A stretch of DNA of 64,000 nt from an uncultured Clostridia bacterium (GCA_944350085.1 CALVNY010000001.1:53595-117594); one strand, 5' to 3'. Counted from the stretch's first letter, positions 7,121 through 17,019 are shown. Translations and numbers: made by a program. Notes: generated by a model from the sequence alone, not told the origin.

Positions 7121-9712
7121 CTATTTTGCATCTTTCCAATTTTTCCCTACACCAACATTAACCACCAAAGGAACTTTTAACTCAGCCACACTTTCCATGC
7201 AAGTTTTTAATATAGTTTTAACAATTTCTAGTTCTTCTTTTTTTGTGTCAACAATCAATTCATCATGTACTTGCAAAATTAATTTACTTTCTAAATTATT
7301 GTTTTTCAATTCTTTTTCAACTTTAATCATTGCCAATTTTATAATGTCACTTGCACTTCCTTGCAAAGGCATATTCATTGCTGCCCTTTCGTTAAATGTT
7401 CTAATGTTGTAGTTAGAACTATTAATTTCAGGAAGTGGTCTAATTCTTCCATACATTGATTTTACATAGCCATTTTGTTTTGCAAAAGCAACATTTGATT
7501 CCATATATTTTTTAACATTAGGATATTTTTCAAAATATTTTGAAATATATTTATTTGCTGTTTGCACGCTTGTGTTTATGTTTTGACTAAGCCCATAATC
7601 ACTGATTCCATACACAATTCCAAAATTAATTGCTTTTGCTGCCCTACGCATTTCACTTGTAACTTCGTGCAATGGTATATTAAAAATTTCGCTTGCAGTT
7701 ATTGCATGGATATCTTCACCTATTCTATATGCTTTAATTAAATTTTCATCATCACTTAAATGTGCCAAAAGCCTTAATTCAATTTGACTATAATCTGCAC
7801 TAACTATATATCCATCTTCAAAACTTGAAATAAATATACTTCTAATGTTAGCACCTTCTTCACTTCTAACAGGAATATTTTGCAAGTTTGGTTCACTGCT
7901 ACTTAATCTGCCAGTTGTTGTTACAAACTGATTAAACATGGTGTAAATTTTATGATTATTTTTATTTATTAAATCTTTATATGCTTTTATATATGTTGTG
8001 TAAAGTTTATAAACTTGCCTATATTTAATAATTGCAGGAACAATTTCATGCTCATCAATTAGTTCCATTAAAACTTCAACTTTAGTGCTATTTTTTTTGT
8101 TGTTAAATGCTTTTAATTTTAAATCGCCATACAAAACTTCTGCTAGTTGCTTTGGTGAATTTATATTAAATTTTTTACCTGCCAACGCATAAATTTTATT
8201 TGTTAATTCATTAATTTCAAACTCATATTTTTTGTCTAGTTTGTCTAATTCGTCAACATCAAGTTTAACTCCTTGAATTTCCATATTAAACAACACATTA
8301 ACTAAAGGCAACTCAATATTGTAATATAAATCTAGCAAATTAAGTTCCTTTATTTTTTCAATCATCAATTTGTAAATAATTAAAATATTGCTTGCATATT
8401 TCGTTTCGTCCAACATAAATTCGTTTGAAACATCTTTTAGCCCAACATTTATTTTTGAGTTTGGATTAATTAAATATCTCCCCAACAAAATATCAAAATT
8501 AACTTGATTAATAGTCTTTTTGTAATTATGCAATTTGTACAACAAGGATTTATAATCAAAAACAACTTTATTTATTTTTTTATCTAAAAGCAAAGGCTCA
8601 ATAACATCTAGCACTTGCACATAATCCAAGTTTGATGTAAACAAATCTTGACCAAAAGAAACATTATATTCAACATTGTTTGCCGACAAACTTAGTATAT
8701 CCCCAATAAAAATAGCAACCTCTGTTTCCTTTAACAAAATATCAACAGTTTCCTTTAATTTTTCAATGCTATCAATATTTTCAACAACAATATTTTGATT
8801 TTTGCTTTGCTCTAAAGTTATTTCATAAGCATTTTCATTAAACAATTCTTTCCTTTTAATTAATGAATTAAATTGATATTTTTTAAAATATTCCATAACA
8901 TTTTCATTAAAAGGAAAATCGTAAGTTAAACTATCTAAATCAACATTTATTTTAACATCACAATCAATAGTGGCAAGTTTTTTGCTTAAATATGCCATAT
9001 CTTTTTGCTCTATCAAATATTCTTTCATTTTGCCTTTAATTTCATCAATATTGTTGTAAACGCCATCTAATGTTTTGTACTTTTCAAGCAACGATATTGC
9101 ACCTTTTTCACCAATTCCTTTAACTCCGGGAATGTTATCCGATGCGTCCCCCATAATTGATTTTAATTCAACTATTTGATATGGTTCAACCAAAAAATCT
9201 TCTTTTAACAAATCTTTATTGTAAAGTTTTGTTTCACTAATACCTTTTTTTGTTAGCATAACAAGAGTGTTGTCATTAATTAATTGCAAACTATCTCTAT
9301 CCCCTGTTAAAATTATGTTTTGCACATCGTAAAGTTTGGTTAACGAGCCAATTATGTCATCTGCCTCAAAACCCTTAATTTCAATAGTTGAAATATTCAT
9401 ACTTTTTAAAACATCTTTTAAAATAGGAAATTGAAGTTTAAGGTCTGCTGGCGTTTCGTGTCTATTTCCTTTGTAGTCTTCATACAAATCGTTTCTAAAT
9501 GTTTTTTTGCCATAATCAAACGCAACAGCAATATATTTTGGTTTAATTTCCGTTATTGCTTTAATAAGCATATTGCAAAAACCAAAAACGGCATTTGACA
9601 CAACGCCATCAAAATTTGCAAGAGGTGGCAATGCATAATATGCCCTAAATGCCAAACTATTTCCATCAATAATAAGTAATTTATCTTTATTAATACTATC
9701 TAACAATTCCAA
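7121..9712 (-). CDS. polA: DNA polymerase I
   Basis: Repairs gaps and removes RNA primers. The 863-residue protein has an N-terminal 5'-3' exonuclease (LLIIDGNSLAFRAYYA; GFEADDIIGSL near 117; GDRDSLQLI near 139), a degenerate 3'-5' exonuclease region (about 310-470) and a complete polymerase domain. Palm motifs include SADYSQIELRLLAHLSDD, RRAAKAINFGIVYG and LQVHDELIVD. In the proofreading region the usual DTET motif is replaced by FIGDILSL, so proofreading is probably absent, as in Bacillus Pol I. The start is TTG (9710-9712), supported by AAGGAG 8 bases upstream. Confidence 0.96.
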   Translation of the reverse strand: MELLDSINKDKLLIIDGNSLAFRAYYALPPLANFDGVVSNAVFGFCNMLIKAITEIKPKYIAVAFDYGKKTFRNDLYEDYKGNRHETPADLKLQFPILKDVLKSMNISTIEIKGFEADDIIGSLTKLYDVQNIILTGDRDSLQLINDNTLVMLTKKGISETKLYNKDLLKEDFLVEPYQIVELKSIMGDASDNIPGVKGIGEKGAISLLEKYKTLDGVYNNIDEIKGKMKEYLIEQKDMAYLSKKLATIDCDVKINVDLDSLTYDFPFNENVMEYFKKYQFNSLIKRKELFNENAYEITLEQSKNQNIVVENIDSIEKLKETVDILLKETEVAIFIGDILSLSANNVEYNVSFGQDLFTSNLDYVQVLDVIEPLLLDKKINKVVFDYKSLLYKLHNYKKTINQVNFDILLGRYLINPNSKINVGLKDVSNEFMLDETKYASNILIIYKLMIEKIKELNLLDLYYNIELPLVNVLFNMEIQGVKLDVDELDKLDKKYEFEINELTNKIYALAGKKFNINSPKQLAEVLYGDLKLKAFNNKKNSTKVEVLMELIDEHEIVPAIIKYRQVYKLYTTYIKAYKDLINKNNHKIYTMFNQFVTTTGRLSSSEPNLQNIPVRSEEGANIRSIFISSFEDGYIVSADYSQIELRLLAHLSDDENLIKAYRIGEDIHAITASEIFNIPLHEVTSEMRRAAKAINFGIVYGISDYGLSQNINTSVQTANKYISKYFEKYPNVKKYMESNVAFAKQNGYVKSMYGRIRPLPEINSSNYNIRTFNERAAMNMPLQGSASDIIKLAMIKVEKELKNNNLESKLILQVHDELIVDTKKEELEIVKTILKTCMESVAELKVPLVVNVGVGKNWKDAK

Positions 9713-9770
9713 AGCAATTCTCCTTGACTTTATTTTAACCTATTTTACTATATTTAACAAACTAAAAAAA

Positions 9771-9798
9771 ACAAAACACATAAAATAATGTGTTTTGT
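9771..9798 (-). terminator. Terminator of the MFS transporter gene
   Basis: An 11-bp perfect stem (ACAAAACACAT / ATGTGTTTTGT) with a 6-base loop is followed on the minus strand by seven U residues. Confidence 0.78.
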
Positions 9799-9802
9799 AA
9801 GT

Positions 9803-11011
9803 TTATTCAATTTCATTATTTTGCAAAAAGTTAACCATTTTCTTTCGCATAATTTCTTCTGAAATTGGAAAATAAATTGCAAAAACCACCATGGCAATCA
9901 TCATAAAGTAAAACACTGGCATAATACTTCCCACACACATAACAAATAGTGAACTTATCATTTGCCCAGCCATTAAACCATCTTGCCTTGCTAATAATGC
10001 CCCATTTGCAACGCCTATTATTCGTGACCTTGTAATTAAAGAATTCATCATATAATAGGACGCAACTTCATAAGTAAAACCAAAAATTATAAACATTAAA
10101 GCAACTAGTATATTACTATTTAAATATGGTGTTGCCAAAACCGATGCCCCTGTTAGTAATACAGAAATGCTTGTTACTTTGTAAATATCAAATTTTTTGC
10201 TTAAATATGAAACCATTAGCAAACTTAATGTTTTAGAAAAATTAAATAGTGCTGTAATATATCCAGCCTTAGTAAATGTTGGATTGTCTATAAACAAATA
10301 CAAGTTGTACATATTTGTAAAGTTGTCGACTATGCAAAATAGAGTGTAAATAAAGAAAAAACTTAACATTAACTCCCAGCCCAACTTTTTTGCTTTTTTG
10401 TGCATAACATCATCACTTTTATATGCAACCACAGCATTAGACTCATAATCTTTATTAAAGCCAACAGATTTTCTATTTATAATGTAATAAATCAAAATTG
10501 GAGTTGCACTAACAAAATACAACGCTAAACTAATAATAATTAATGCAGTTTGATTAAAATCTAAAAACAATCCACCCGACAAAACTGAAACTATTATGCT
10601 AATATTTTCAAGAATTCTAGTAGATGCAATTCTAGAACTTGATTTTTTTTGGTCTGAACAATAATTAAAAATTATGTCCCCTGCATTACCCTTGATTGAT
10701 AAATTCATACCATAACAAATTGTAATTAAAATCAAACTTAAAATCATATATTTATCAATCAACAATAAAAACACATTATAAATTGTTAATGGTATAATTC
10801 TTAGCACCAAAAATAGTTGAGGGTATTTTTGATATAAATTTTTAAAAATATGGTTACATATTATTCTTGACAAACATTGACAAAACAAATAAACCATGGC
10901 AAGCGTTAAACTGCCCGTTGCTTTATAAATTATTAACGGAATAAAAGCCCCAACCAAATTGGTTGCAAATAAAGACAAAATTTTATAAAAATTAAGTAGT
11001 TTAAATTGCAT
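9803..11011 (-). CDS. Major facilitator superfamily transporter
   Basis: A 402-residue polytopic protein with about 12 predicted membrane helices. There is a hydrophilic central loop near residues 190-205 between the two six-helix halves, as in MFS carriers. Short basic loops such as RKSVGF and KKFDIYK fit the positive-inside rule. I see no substrate-specific motif, so the cargo is unknown. It stands alone between polA and the metallo-hydrolase gene. An AGGAG site lies about 10 bases upstream of the start codon. Confidence 0.75.
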   Translation of the reverse strand: MQFKLLNFYKILSLFATNLVGAFIPLIIYKATGSLTLAMVYLFCQCLSRIICNHIFKNLYQKYPQLFLVLRIIPLTIYNVFLLLIDKYMILSLILITICYGMNLSIKGNAGDIIFNYCSDQKKSSSRIASTRILENISIIVSVLSGGLFLDFNQTALIIISLALYFVSATPILIYYIINRKSVGFNKDYESNAVVAYKSDDVMHKKAKKLGWELMLSFFFIYTLFCIVDNFTNMYNLYLFIDNPTFTKAGYITALFNFSKTLSLLMVSYLSKKFDIYKVTSISVLLTGASVLATPYLNSNILVALMFIIFGFTYEVASYYMMNSLITRSRIIGVANGALLARQDGLMAGQMISSLFVMCVGSIMPVFYFMMIAMVVFAIYFPISEEIMRKKMVNFLQNNEIE

Positions 11012-11181
11012 TTAACTTTCTTCTCCTAAGTATCTAACAATAATTATAACAAAAATTTAATAAATTAAAAACTAAAATTTTAATGTATGTTAGTTATTAA
11101 TAAATAACTATTTTGCATTATTTTAATAAATTTAAAATACTACACTATTCAAATATTTATTTAATCAAAATATTGGTTATT

Positions 11182-11787
11182 TTATAGTAAAATTTCGCAA
11201 TCTATATCTTTATTTAATAAACTAAAAAATTCTTTTCCCATTTCATTGTTGCCAACAATTTCACCATAATGCGTTGGAACAACTTTTTTAGGGTTAATTG
11301 TGTTTGTTAAATCAATAGCCTCTTTAACATTCATTGTAAATTTTCCACCTATTGGCAAAAACAAAATATCTGCTTTTAATTTTCTAAGTTCTGGTGTGTT
11401 GTCACTATCTCCTGTTACAACAACTATTTTATTTTCTATTTCAACACTATACCCCACCCACTTATTTTCTTTTGGATGATATTGTTTGCCAATATTGTAA
11501 GAATAAAATGTTGAAAAATTTAAATCAGGCAATTCGTAATTTTTTTCCGGTTCAACTAAAACAATTTTATTATCAAAATTTACAACATCTTTTTCCATTG
11601 TTCTAGGACAAATAATTATTGTTTCTTTTGTTAAAATTTTGTTTATGTCTTTAACCGAAAAATGGTCCCAATGAGGATGAGTTATAAATATATATTTTGC
11701 TTTTTTATTTTCATCTATATCCAATGGGTCAAAAAATATACAATCATTAACACATATCGAACTTTGTTTATTAACTTCTAATTTCAT
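11182..11787 (-). CDS. Metallo-beta-lactamase-fold hydrolase (UlaG-like)
   Basis: A cytosolic metal-dependent hydrolase of 201 residues. Metal-binding motifs are HPHWDHFS (residues 37-44, the HxHxDH signature), TGDSDNTPEL near 119 and PTHYGE near 171. The compact form with VVTGDSD resembles the YtkL/UlaG group of MBL-fold proteins, many of uncharacterised substrate. A GGAG site precedes the ATG. It is monocistronic and followed by the methyltransferase on the same strand with a gap, so co-regulation is unclear. Confidence 0.82.
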   Translation of the reverse strand: MKLEVNKQSSICVNDCIFFDPLDIDENKKAKYIFITHPHWDHFSVKDINKILTKETIIICPRTMEKDVVNFDNKIVLVEPEKNYELPDLNFSTFYSYNIGKQYHPKENKWVGYSVEIENKIVVVTGDSDNTPELRKLKADILFLPIGGKFTMNVKEAIDLTNTINPKKVVPTHYGEIVGNNEMGKEFFSLLNKDIDCEILL

Positions 11788-11909
11788 AATTACTCCAACA
11801 ATATAAAATACTTACTTTTTATTATAAAATAATTCAAACAAATTAATTTAATGTTTTAAAATATAACAAGAACTTAAATTGATTTAAAAGTGTTTTGCGT
11901 GTTTTATTT

Positions 11910-12587
11910 TTATTTAAGTGCAACTTCTGCAACCATACAAATATTAAATCCTTGTATTGATTCATCTAATTCCAAATTTAAAACTTTTAGTCCAGCCCTT
12001 TCAATTTCATTTACAAATTCTTCTTTTGTTACCATTCTACATGATGTAGTTGCAATTTCAATATTTTTTCCTTCAAAATTTCGTGTTGCTAATTTAAAAG
12101 CATCGTTGGGGTTTGTTTTATAAGTTTGCACCCCATCACCCATTGTAATTATAATGCCTTTTCCATTTTCTTTTAAATGTTCATAGAAAAATTTAAAAAA
12201 ATTATCTCTATCCAACTGTTCCACAAGCATATGTATAACTGCAACCGAATAAATAAAATCATATTTTTTATTCAAATTATTACTAAGTACATCCATAACA
12301 AAAAACTTCGATGCGTCAACTCCACATTTTTTAGCATTTTGTTTGCACCATCTTATTGCTTCAGGCGATATGTCACTTGCTTCAACATTATATCCTTCTT
12401 TCAACAAATATATAGCATTTTGCCCTTCACCACAGCCAACTTCTAAAATAGATGAATTACTACACACTCCATATTTTTTTAACAATGTTTCAATTGTTGG
12501 ACTATGGCTTTCCCCTGACCAAGCCTTGTTTGTTTGGGCATGCACTTGCTTGTATCTATCTTCATATGCTTCATAATAATGCTTCAA
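11910..12587 (-). CDS. SAM-dependent class I methyltransferase
   Basis: SAM-binding motif I is SSILEVGCGEGQNAIYLL (near residues 45-62), followed by the acidic end of strand 2 (VEASDIS) and a YDFIYSVAVIHML motif 4 region. About 225 residues, with no extra domain. The likely target is a small molecule, but this cannot be told. I chose the TTG at 12585-12587 because the ribosome binding site AGGAGC sits 6-7 bases before it. A longer reading from ATG at 12608 would place that site inside the coding sequence. Confidence 0.82.
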   Translation of the reverse strand: MKHYYEAYEDRYKQVHAQTNKAWSGESHSPTIETLLKKYGVCSNSSILEVGCGEGQNAIYLLKEGYNVEASDISPEAIRWCKQNAKKCGVDASKFFVMDVLSNNLNKKYDFIYSVAVIHMLVEQLDRDNFFKFFYEHLKENGKGIIITMGDGVQTYKTNPNDAFKLATRNFEGKNIEIATTSCRMVTKEEFVNEIERAGLKVLNLELDESIQGFNICMVAEVALK

Positions 12588-12730
12588 AATATTGCTCCTT
12601 ATTATCATATTATAAATTAATTAGTTTAAATAATAATTTAATTTTAATATTAAAAATTATAAATTATTAATAAATACTAATAAGTTAAAAAAACTATTTA
12701 TTTAAAACAACTATTATATTTTTTTAAACA

Positions 12731-12766
12731 AAAAACGGACTTTCAAATATTCTCTAGTCCGTTTTT
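12731..12766 (-). terminator. Terminator after tRNA-Leu
   Basis: An 11-bp perfect stem (AAAAACGGACT / AGTCCGTTTTT) lies 2 bases past the CCA end of the tRNA gene on the minus strand, with U residues after it. Confidence 0.8.
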
Positions 12767-12768
12767 AT

Positions 12769-12850
12769 TGGTGCCGAAGGAGGGACTCGAACCCTCATGG
12801 TTTCCCGCACGATTTTGAGTCGTGTGCGTCTGCCATTCCGCCACTTCGGC
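12769..12850 (-). tRNA. tRNA-Leu (anticodon CAA)
   Basis: The acceptor arms are GCCGAAG (12850-12844) and CTTCGGC, followed by A and an encoded CCA. The anticodon stem is CACGA/TCGTG with loop CTCAAAA, giving CAA, which reads UUG leucine codons. The T-arm is GAGGGTTCGAGTCCCTC. A longer variable region fits a class II leucine tRNA. It has its own terminator. Confidence 0.95.
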
Positions 12851-12949
12851 AAGTAAATATGTTAATAATTTTTGTTTCAACAAATCAATATTAACATATT
12901 TTTTTAACTTTTGCAATTATTAATTTAATATTTAATAAAATTGTATATT

Positions 12950-13546
12950 TTATTCCCCAATTTTCTTTTGCATTAAACCAACATTTGCAAATTCAGTAAC
13001 CACTTCTTTTTGTGTATTGTCCAACTTTTCAAATTTTTCATTAGTTTGCCAATTATCCGTAAATTTGTAAACATCAATACCTTCAATGTTCATAACTTCA
13101 ATTTCATTTCCTAATTTTTTGTAAACATTTTTTAAAAATTCAACTTCTTCATTCTTACAATATTTTTCTCTATTTGAAATGCCATTAATTGCATTTATTG
13201 GTTCAATATACCCAAAACTATTTTTGCTTCCCATAAAATCAGCATAGCCTAGTGCAAGATTGTATAAATATTTACCCAACCCAGCATTTTGATAAAATTC
13301 ATCAGTTTCAAACTTTTCAATAAAAACGCCAGAATTTAAAATTTTAAATTCATTTTCACAAACTTCATTTAAATTATTTTCAGCAGAATAAAGCCTTATA
13401 GTTTTTGTAGAACCATCTAAACACAAACATAAAAAATTTTTGTTTGCTTTTTTTATGTTAACTTGTTTAATCACTGCATCAGGTACAATGTTTTTTAATT
13501 TTTGAAACATATTAATCAAATTTTCGTCCATGCCTAATTTTAACAT
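12950..13546 (-). CDS. GNAT-like protein of unknown substrate
   Basis: A 198-residue protein. The segment FYQNAGLGKYLYNLALGYAD (residues 103-122) matches the acetyl-CoA-binding motif A (Q/R-x-x-G-x-G/A) of GNAT acetyltransferases, after an expected beta-strand (GVFIEKFETD). The rest is not recognised. No clear ribosome binding site precedes the first ATG. A second in-frame ATG five codons later (MDENLI) has an AGG nearby but at close spacing. It is monocistronic, with about 80 bases to the next gene. Confidence 0.5.
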   Translation of the reverse strand: MLKLGMDENLINMFQKLKNIVPDAVIKQVNIKKANKNFLCLCLDGSTKTIRLYSAENNLNEVCENEFKILNSGVFIEKFETDEFYQNAGLGKYLYNLALGYADFMGSKNSFGYIEPINAINGISNREKYCKNEEVEFLKNVYKKLGNEIEVMNIEGIDVYKFTDNWQTNEKFEKLDNTQKEVVTEFANVGLMQKKIGE

Positions 13547-13628
13547 TTTTTTAAATTGTTTTCAATATTTATTCTTAAGCAAAAATACAATCAAAAAAAA
13601 ATTGACAATATTTTTTGTTTTAAAAATA

Positions 13629-14363
13629 TTAATCATTTTTTTTACTATACTTGTTATTATAATGTTTTTTAATAATATAAATTGCACCATAAATCACCAT
13701 AGCAATAACAAACACCACAAAACACACAAATATGTTGCCAACCACATAACCTACTTTATTATATAAAAATCCTAATTGTTTACTACTTGGTCCATAATTT
13801 GCAATATTTGTGTTTAATGCCATGCTCATAACTGTACAAAAAATAAAGTAAGCACAAACACTTATTGCTGAAAAATAAAAGTCTTTAAACTTAAAATTGC
13901 AAAGTTTAACCACAATCATATAAATTGCACCCGTAAGCATCGTAATGTGATAAAGCCTGCTGTGTAAATTTAAAACAAATGAAAATGTACTTAAATTATA
14001 AGTTTTTGGTATTAAAAACAAATACAAAGTCCCTATAACAAGGCTTGGAACAACAGCAATTACTTTGCATATTCTTGAAGCCATACTATTTTCTTTTGTA
14101 TGGCAAATAATAGGATAAACATACAAAAAGTTGGAACAAAAAGCAAAAGACAAAACTTTTGGGGATAAAGATTGGTTGTATGTTATATGATAAAATATTT
14201 TTAAAATTTCTAATAATATAAACAAAACATATAAAAATTTTAAAGGCTTTAATTTTTCATTATATGAAGAATTTTTATATTTTTTTAAAGATATAATTAA
14301 AAATATTGTTCCAAACAAAACTCCTATCCCATTTGCAACGCCATAATATATCCATCTATTCAT
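13629..14363 (-). CDS. YwaF/TIGR02206-like membrane protein, copy 3 of a tandem set
   Basis: A polytopic membrane protein of 244 residues with about 7 hydrophobic helices. A SSYNEKLKPLKFLYVLF segment follows helix 1, FYHITYNQ and a periplasm-side HSRLYHI come in the middle, and YNKVGYVVGNIFV near the C-terminus. All have counterparts in the gene at 15023-15748 (YEKKLKPIKI, HSYYYHA, YDKVGYAIGNLIL), so the two are paralogues. The overall pattern resembles the uncharacterised YwaF family. Its start overlaps the preceding gene by 8 bases. Confidence 0.6.
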   Translation of the reverse strand: MNRWIYYGVANGIGVLFGTIFLIISLKKYKNSSYNEKLKPLKFLYVLFILLEILKIFYHITYNQSLSPKVLSFAFCSNFLYVYPIICHTKENSMASRICKVIAVVPSLVIGTLYLFLIPKTYNLSTFSFVLNLHSRLYHITMLTGAIYMIVVKLCNFKFKDFYFSAISVCAYFIFCTVMSMALNTNIANYGPSSKQLGFLYNKVGYVVGNIFVCFVVFVIAMVIYGAIYIIKKHYNNKYSKKND

Positions 14364-15030
14364 CTATATTTTTAACCTTGTTTGTTTTATCTTTCAAAAG
14401 CCATTTTCTTAATAAATAATATATTAAATAAACAAATGTTGTAGAAATAATCAAAACGGACATTTGCAAAAACCATAACCAATTAAACTTTATATCTGTT
14501 TTCCAAAAATAATTTGCCATAAAGTTAACAACGGCATATCCTAACACAAAAATTATAGAATATAACATTTGCAATGGTTTTATTTCTTCTTTTTTGTCTA
14601 ACACAAATAAAATTGCCAAAAGCACAACAAACCCACATTCTAAAAAATACAATGCCTTGATTAGTCCATAATTGTCAAAAGGGCTTAAGTAAACTTTAGA
14701 ATTAAACAAAGCAACAATAATAGGATTTAAACTGGTTAAAATAAAAATGTTTTTACAAGTTTCGCCAAACTTGGATTTATTGAATATTCCAAAAAACACT
14801 ATAACACACAAAAATGTTACAAAAGAAAGTTTTAAATCGTTAGATGGAACAATAGCGCTTTCATAAAAACTTGCATTAACAAAAAATCTTAAAAGTTCAA
14901 TACCCAACATTGTTATTGCAAACGCAACAAGAAGTTTTTTGTAACTATTTGGATTGTAAATTTTAATTCCAACAAGCACAATAATAGGAACAAAAATAAC
15001 AATTAAAAATAAACATAGAACATCAATCAT
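14356..15030 (-). CDS. Polytopic membrane protein, copy 2 of a tandem set (divergent)
   Basis: 224 residues, about 7 hydrophobic helices, and the same gene size and spacing as its neighbours. It keeps a similar opening (short helix, then NPNSYKKLLVAFAITML) and an FDNYGLIKALYFLECGFVV segment, but lacks the HxxxYH and DKVGY motifs of the other two. I infer an ancient duplication and divergence. The start overlaps the upstream gene and the end overlaps the downstream gene (8 bases each), implying translational coupling and possibly a hetero-oligomer. Confidence 0.6.
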   Translation of the reverse strand: MIDVLCLFLIVIFVPIIVLVGIKIYNPNSYKKLLVAFAITMLGIELLRFFVNASFYESAIVPSNDLKLSFVTFLCVIVFFGIFNKSKFGETCKNIFILTSLNPIIVALFNSKVYLSPFDNYGLIKALYFLECGFVVLLAILFVLDKKEEIKPLQMLYSIIFVLGYAVVNFMANYFWKTDIKFNWLWFLQMSVLIISTTFVYLIYYLLRKWLLKDKTNKVKNIDE

Positions 15031-15748
15031 TTGTTTTCTCCTTTAAGTTTTCACAATCTTTATATTTTTCTTTTTTCCTTGAACATAATTCAATAATTCC
15101 ATAAATTCCAAAACAAAATAAAAATATTACAATAATCAAAATTAAATTACCTATTGCATATCCTACCTTGTCGTAGAAAAATTTTATGAAACTTTTATTT
15201 GGACCAAAGATTGAAATATCCCCACCTATAAACAAACTTAAACCCACTGCAAAAACAACATATCCAAACAAACATAAGAAAACCGAATAAAAGTCTTTAA
15301 TTTTAAAAACATATAGTTTTGAAGTCATCAAATAAATTGAAACAGCCATCATTGCTGCATGATAATAGTAACTATGTGCTTGAATAATTGACATTTCATA
15401 CTGCCATTGAACTGCAACAAACATTAAAAATACAATAAAACTAGGCAACACGCAAAAAGCCATTGCCACATTAGAAAATTTATTTTTCTTAAAACAAAAC
15501 AATGGATAAGCATACATAACTAGCGAACAAAACACCAAAGGATATCTTAAAGGCTCGAATTGGCCATTTTGAGCAATTAAATAAAATATTTTCCAAATTT
15601 CTAAAACAACTAAAGAATAAAATATAATTTTAATTGGTTTTAATTTTTTTTCGTATGGTTGATTTTTATAAATTTTGGTGCAAAAAAACACAAATAAAAA
15701 AACAAAAATAAAACTTACAATCAAAGGTAAAATATAATTTAAAAACAT
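15023..15748 (-). CDS. YwaF/TIGR02206-like membrane protein, copy 1 of a tandem set
   Basis: First gene of the three-gene overlapping unit, with GGAG 8 bases before the ATG. 241 residues, about 7 membrane helices, and a C-terminal charged tail (SRKKEKYKD...). Shared motifs with copy 3 are listed there. There is no catalytic or transport signature I can identify. Confidence 0.6.
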   Translation of the reverse strand: MFLNYILPLIVSFIFVFLFVFFCTKIYKNQPYEKKLKPIKIIFYSLVVLEIWKIFYLIAQNGQFEPLRYPLVFCSLVMYAYPLFCFKKNKFSNVAMAFCVLPSFIVFLMFVAVQWQYEMSIIQAHSYYYHAAMMAVSIYLMTSKLYVFKIKDFYSVFLCLFGYVVFAVGLSLFIGGDISIFGPNKSFIKFFYDKVGYAIGNLILIIVIFLFCFGIYGIIELCSRKKEKYKDCENLKEKTND

Positions 15749-15867
15749 AATAAATTCTCCACTATTTAATTAATAGTAACACATTATTAGTTAAAAATAA
15801 ATTAAATTAAAATTAATTTTTGACAAGATAATATTCAAAAAAAATTATAAAATAAATTTTATAAAAT

Positions 15868-15900
15868 AAAAAATAAGCAAAATAACTTTGCTTATTTTTT
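15868..15900 (-). terminator. Terminator of asnA
   Basis: A perfect 14-bp stem (AAAAAATAAGCAAA / TTTGCTTATTTTTT) with a 5-base loop, starting 8 bases after the asnA stop codon. Confidence 0.78.
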
Positions 15901-15907
15901 GTGATTA

Positions 15908-16903
15908 TTATAATAATTCAATTCCTAGTTCTTCACATTTTTTTATGTTTTCATCATCCCAATAGGAAGATTGGACTTCACCAATATGATATCTACCAAG
16001 TAATAATTGACAAAGCCTACTTTGACCAATTCCTCCACCAATTGACAATGGCAATTTATCTTCTAAAATCATTTTATGATATTCAAAGTTTAGCCTATAT
16101 TCTTTATCCGACAATTTTAATTGTTTAAGCATCGAATCTTTATCAACTCTTATCCCCATGCTTGAAACTTCTAATGCCATATCCAACACTTCATGATAGA
16201 AAAATAAATCGCCGTTTAATTCCCAATCATCATAATCGGGTGCCCTTAAATCGTGTGGTGCCCCATGCGAAAGTTTGCCACCTATTTTAAGAATAAAAAC
16301 TGTTTTATATTTTTTAACAATTTCATATTCTCTTTCTTTTGCTGTTTTGTTTGGATACATTTTAAGAAGGTCCTCACTTGTTATAAAATAAACTTTACTA
16401 CAAATGTCAACACTATCAAAATCAAACTTTTTTAAATAATCACTTGTTTGTTTAACTGCTTTAACAATTTTTCTAACTGTTTGTTTTAAATATTTAATTG
16501 TTCTGTCACTTCTATCAATAACTTTTTCCCAATCCCATTGGTCAACATAAATTGAATGAACTTCGTCCATTTGGTCGTCACGCCTAATTGCAGTCATATC
16601 AGTGTAAATACCTTTATGCAAAGGTAAGTCATATTTTTTTAATGCAAACCTTTTCCATTTTGCTAGTGATTGAACAATTTCAATTTCTTTACCATCTTTT
16701 AATAGGTCAAATTTTACTTTTCTTTCAACCCCACTTAAATCATCTTGAAGCCCAGATTCTTCTGTTACTAACAATGGTGCAGAAACTCTAACCAAATCTA
16801 ATTCCTTTGCCAAACATCTTTCAAACTTATCTTTAATAAGTTTAATATATTTTTGTTTGTCTAAAATACTTAATTTGATATACTTGTCCTTTTTAAATTC
16901 CAT
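15908..16903 (-). CDS. asnA: Aspartate-ammonia ligase (asparagine synthetase A)
   Basis: Makes asparagine from aspartate and ammonia with ATP; structurally related to class II aminoacyl-tRNA synthetases. The 331 residues match AsnA throughout: QDDLSGVERKVKFD, SLAKWKRFALKKY, GIYTDMTAIRRDD, SIYVDQWDWEKVI and GGGIGQSRLCQLLLGRYHIG with the C-terminal EVQSSYWDDE. AAGGAG precedes the ATG. A leader ORF with eight Asn codons and a terminator lie between the promoter and the gene, pointing to attenuation by asparaginyl-tRNA supply. Confidence 0.96.
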   Translation of the reverse strand: MEFKKDKYIKLSILDKQKYIKLIKDKFERCLAKELDLVRVSAPLLVTEESGLQDDLSGVERKVKFDLLKDGKEIEIVQSLAKWKRFALKKYDLPLHKGIYTDMTAIRRDDQMDEVHSIYVDQWDWEKVIDRSDRTIKYLKQTVRKIVKAVKQTSDYLKKFDFDSVDICSKVYFITSEDLLKMYPNKTAKEREYEIVKKYKTVFILKIGGKLSHGAPHDLRAPDYDDWELNGDLFFYHEVLDMALEVSSMGIRVDKDSMLKQLKLSDKEYRLNFEYHKMILEDKLPLSIGGGIGQSRLCQLLLGRYHIGEVQSSYWDDENIKKCEELGIELL

Positions 16904-16941
16904 AATAAAAATCTCCTTAATATAATATATTTATTAATTTT

Positions 16942-16981
16942 TAAAAAATAAAAGCACCTTCTTGGATTTCAAGAAGATGCT
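16942..16981 (-). terminator. Attenuator terminator in the asnA leader
   Basis: In minus-strand RNA AGCAUCUUCUUG pairs with CAAGAAGGUGCU around a 5-base loop: 12 consecutive pairs including one G-U wobble, then UUUUAUUUUUU. In plus-strand RNA the same position would be a C-A mismatch, so the hairpin is designed for the asnA direction. It lies between the leader peptide and the asnA ribosome binding site. Confidence 0.85.
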
Positions 16982-17019
16982 AAAATTTTTTTTAATATTC
17001 AACAACAAAAGAAACCCAT

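Noticed and set aside
12343..12670. Overlapping plus-strand ORFs opposite the methyltransferase
   Set aside because: Shadow frames without ribosome binding sites or family resemblance.
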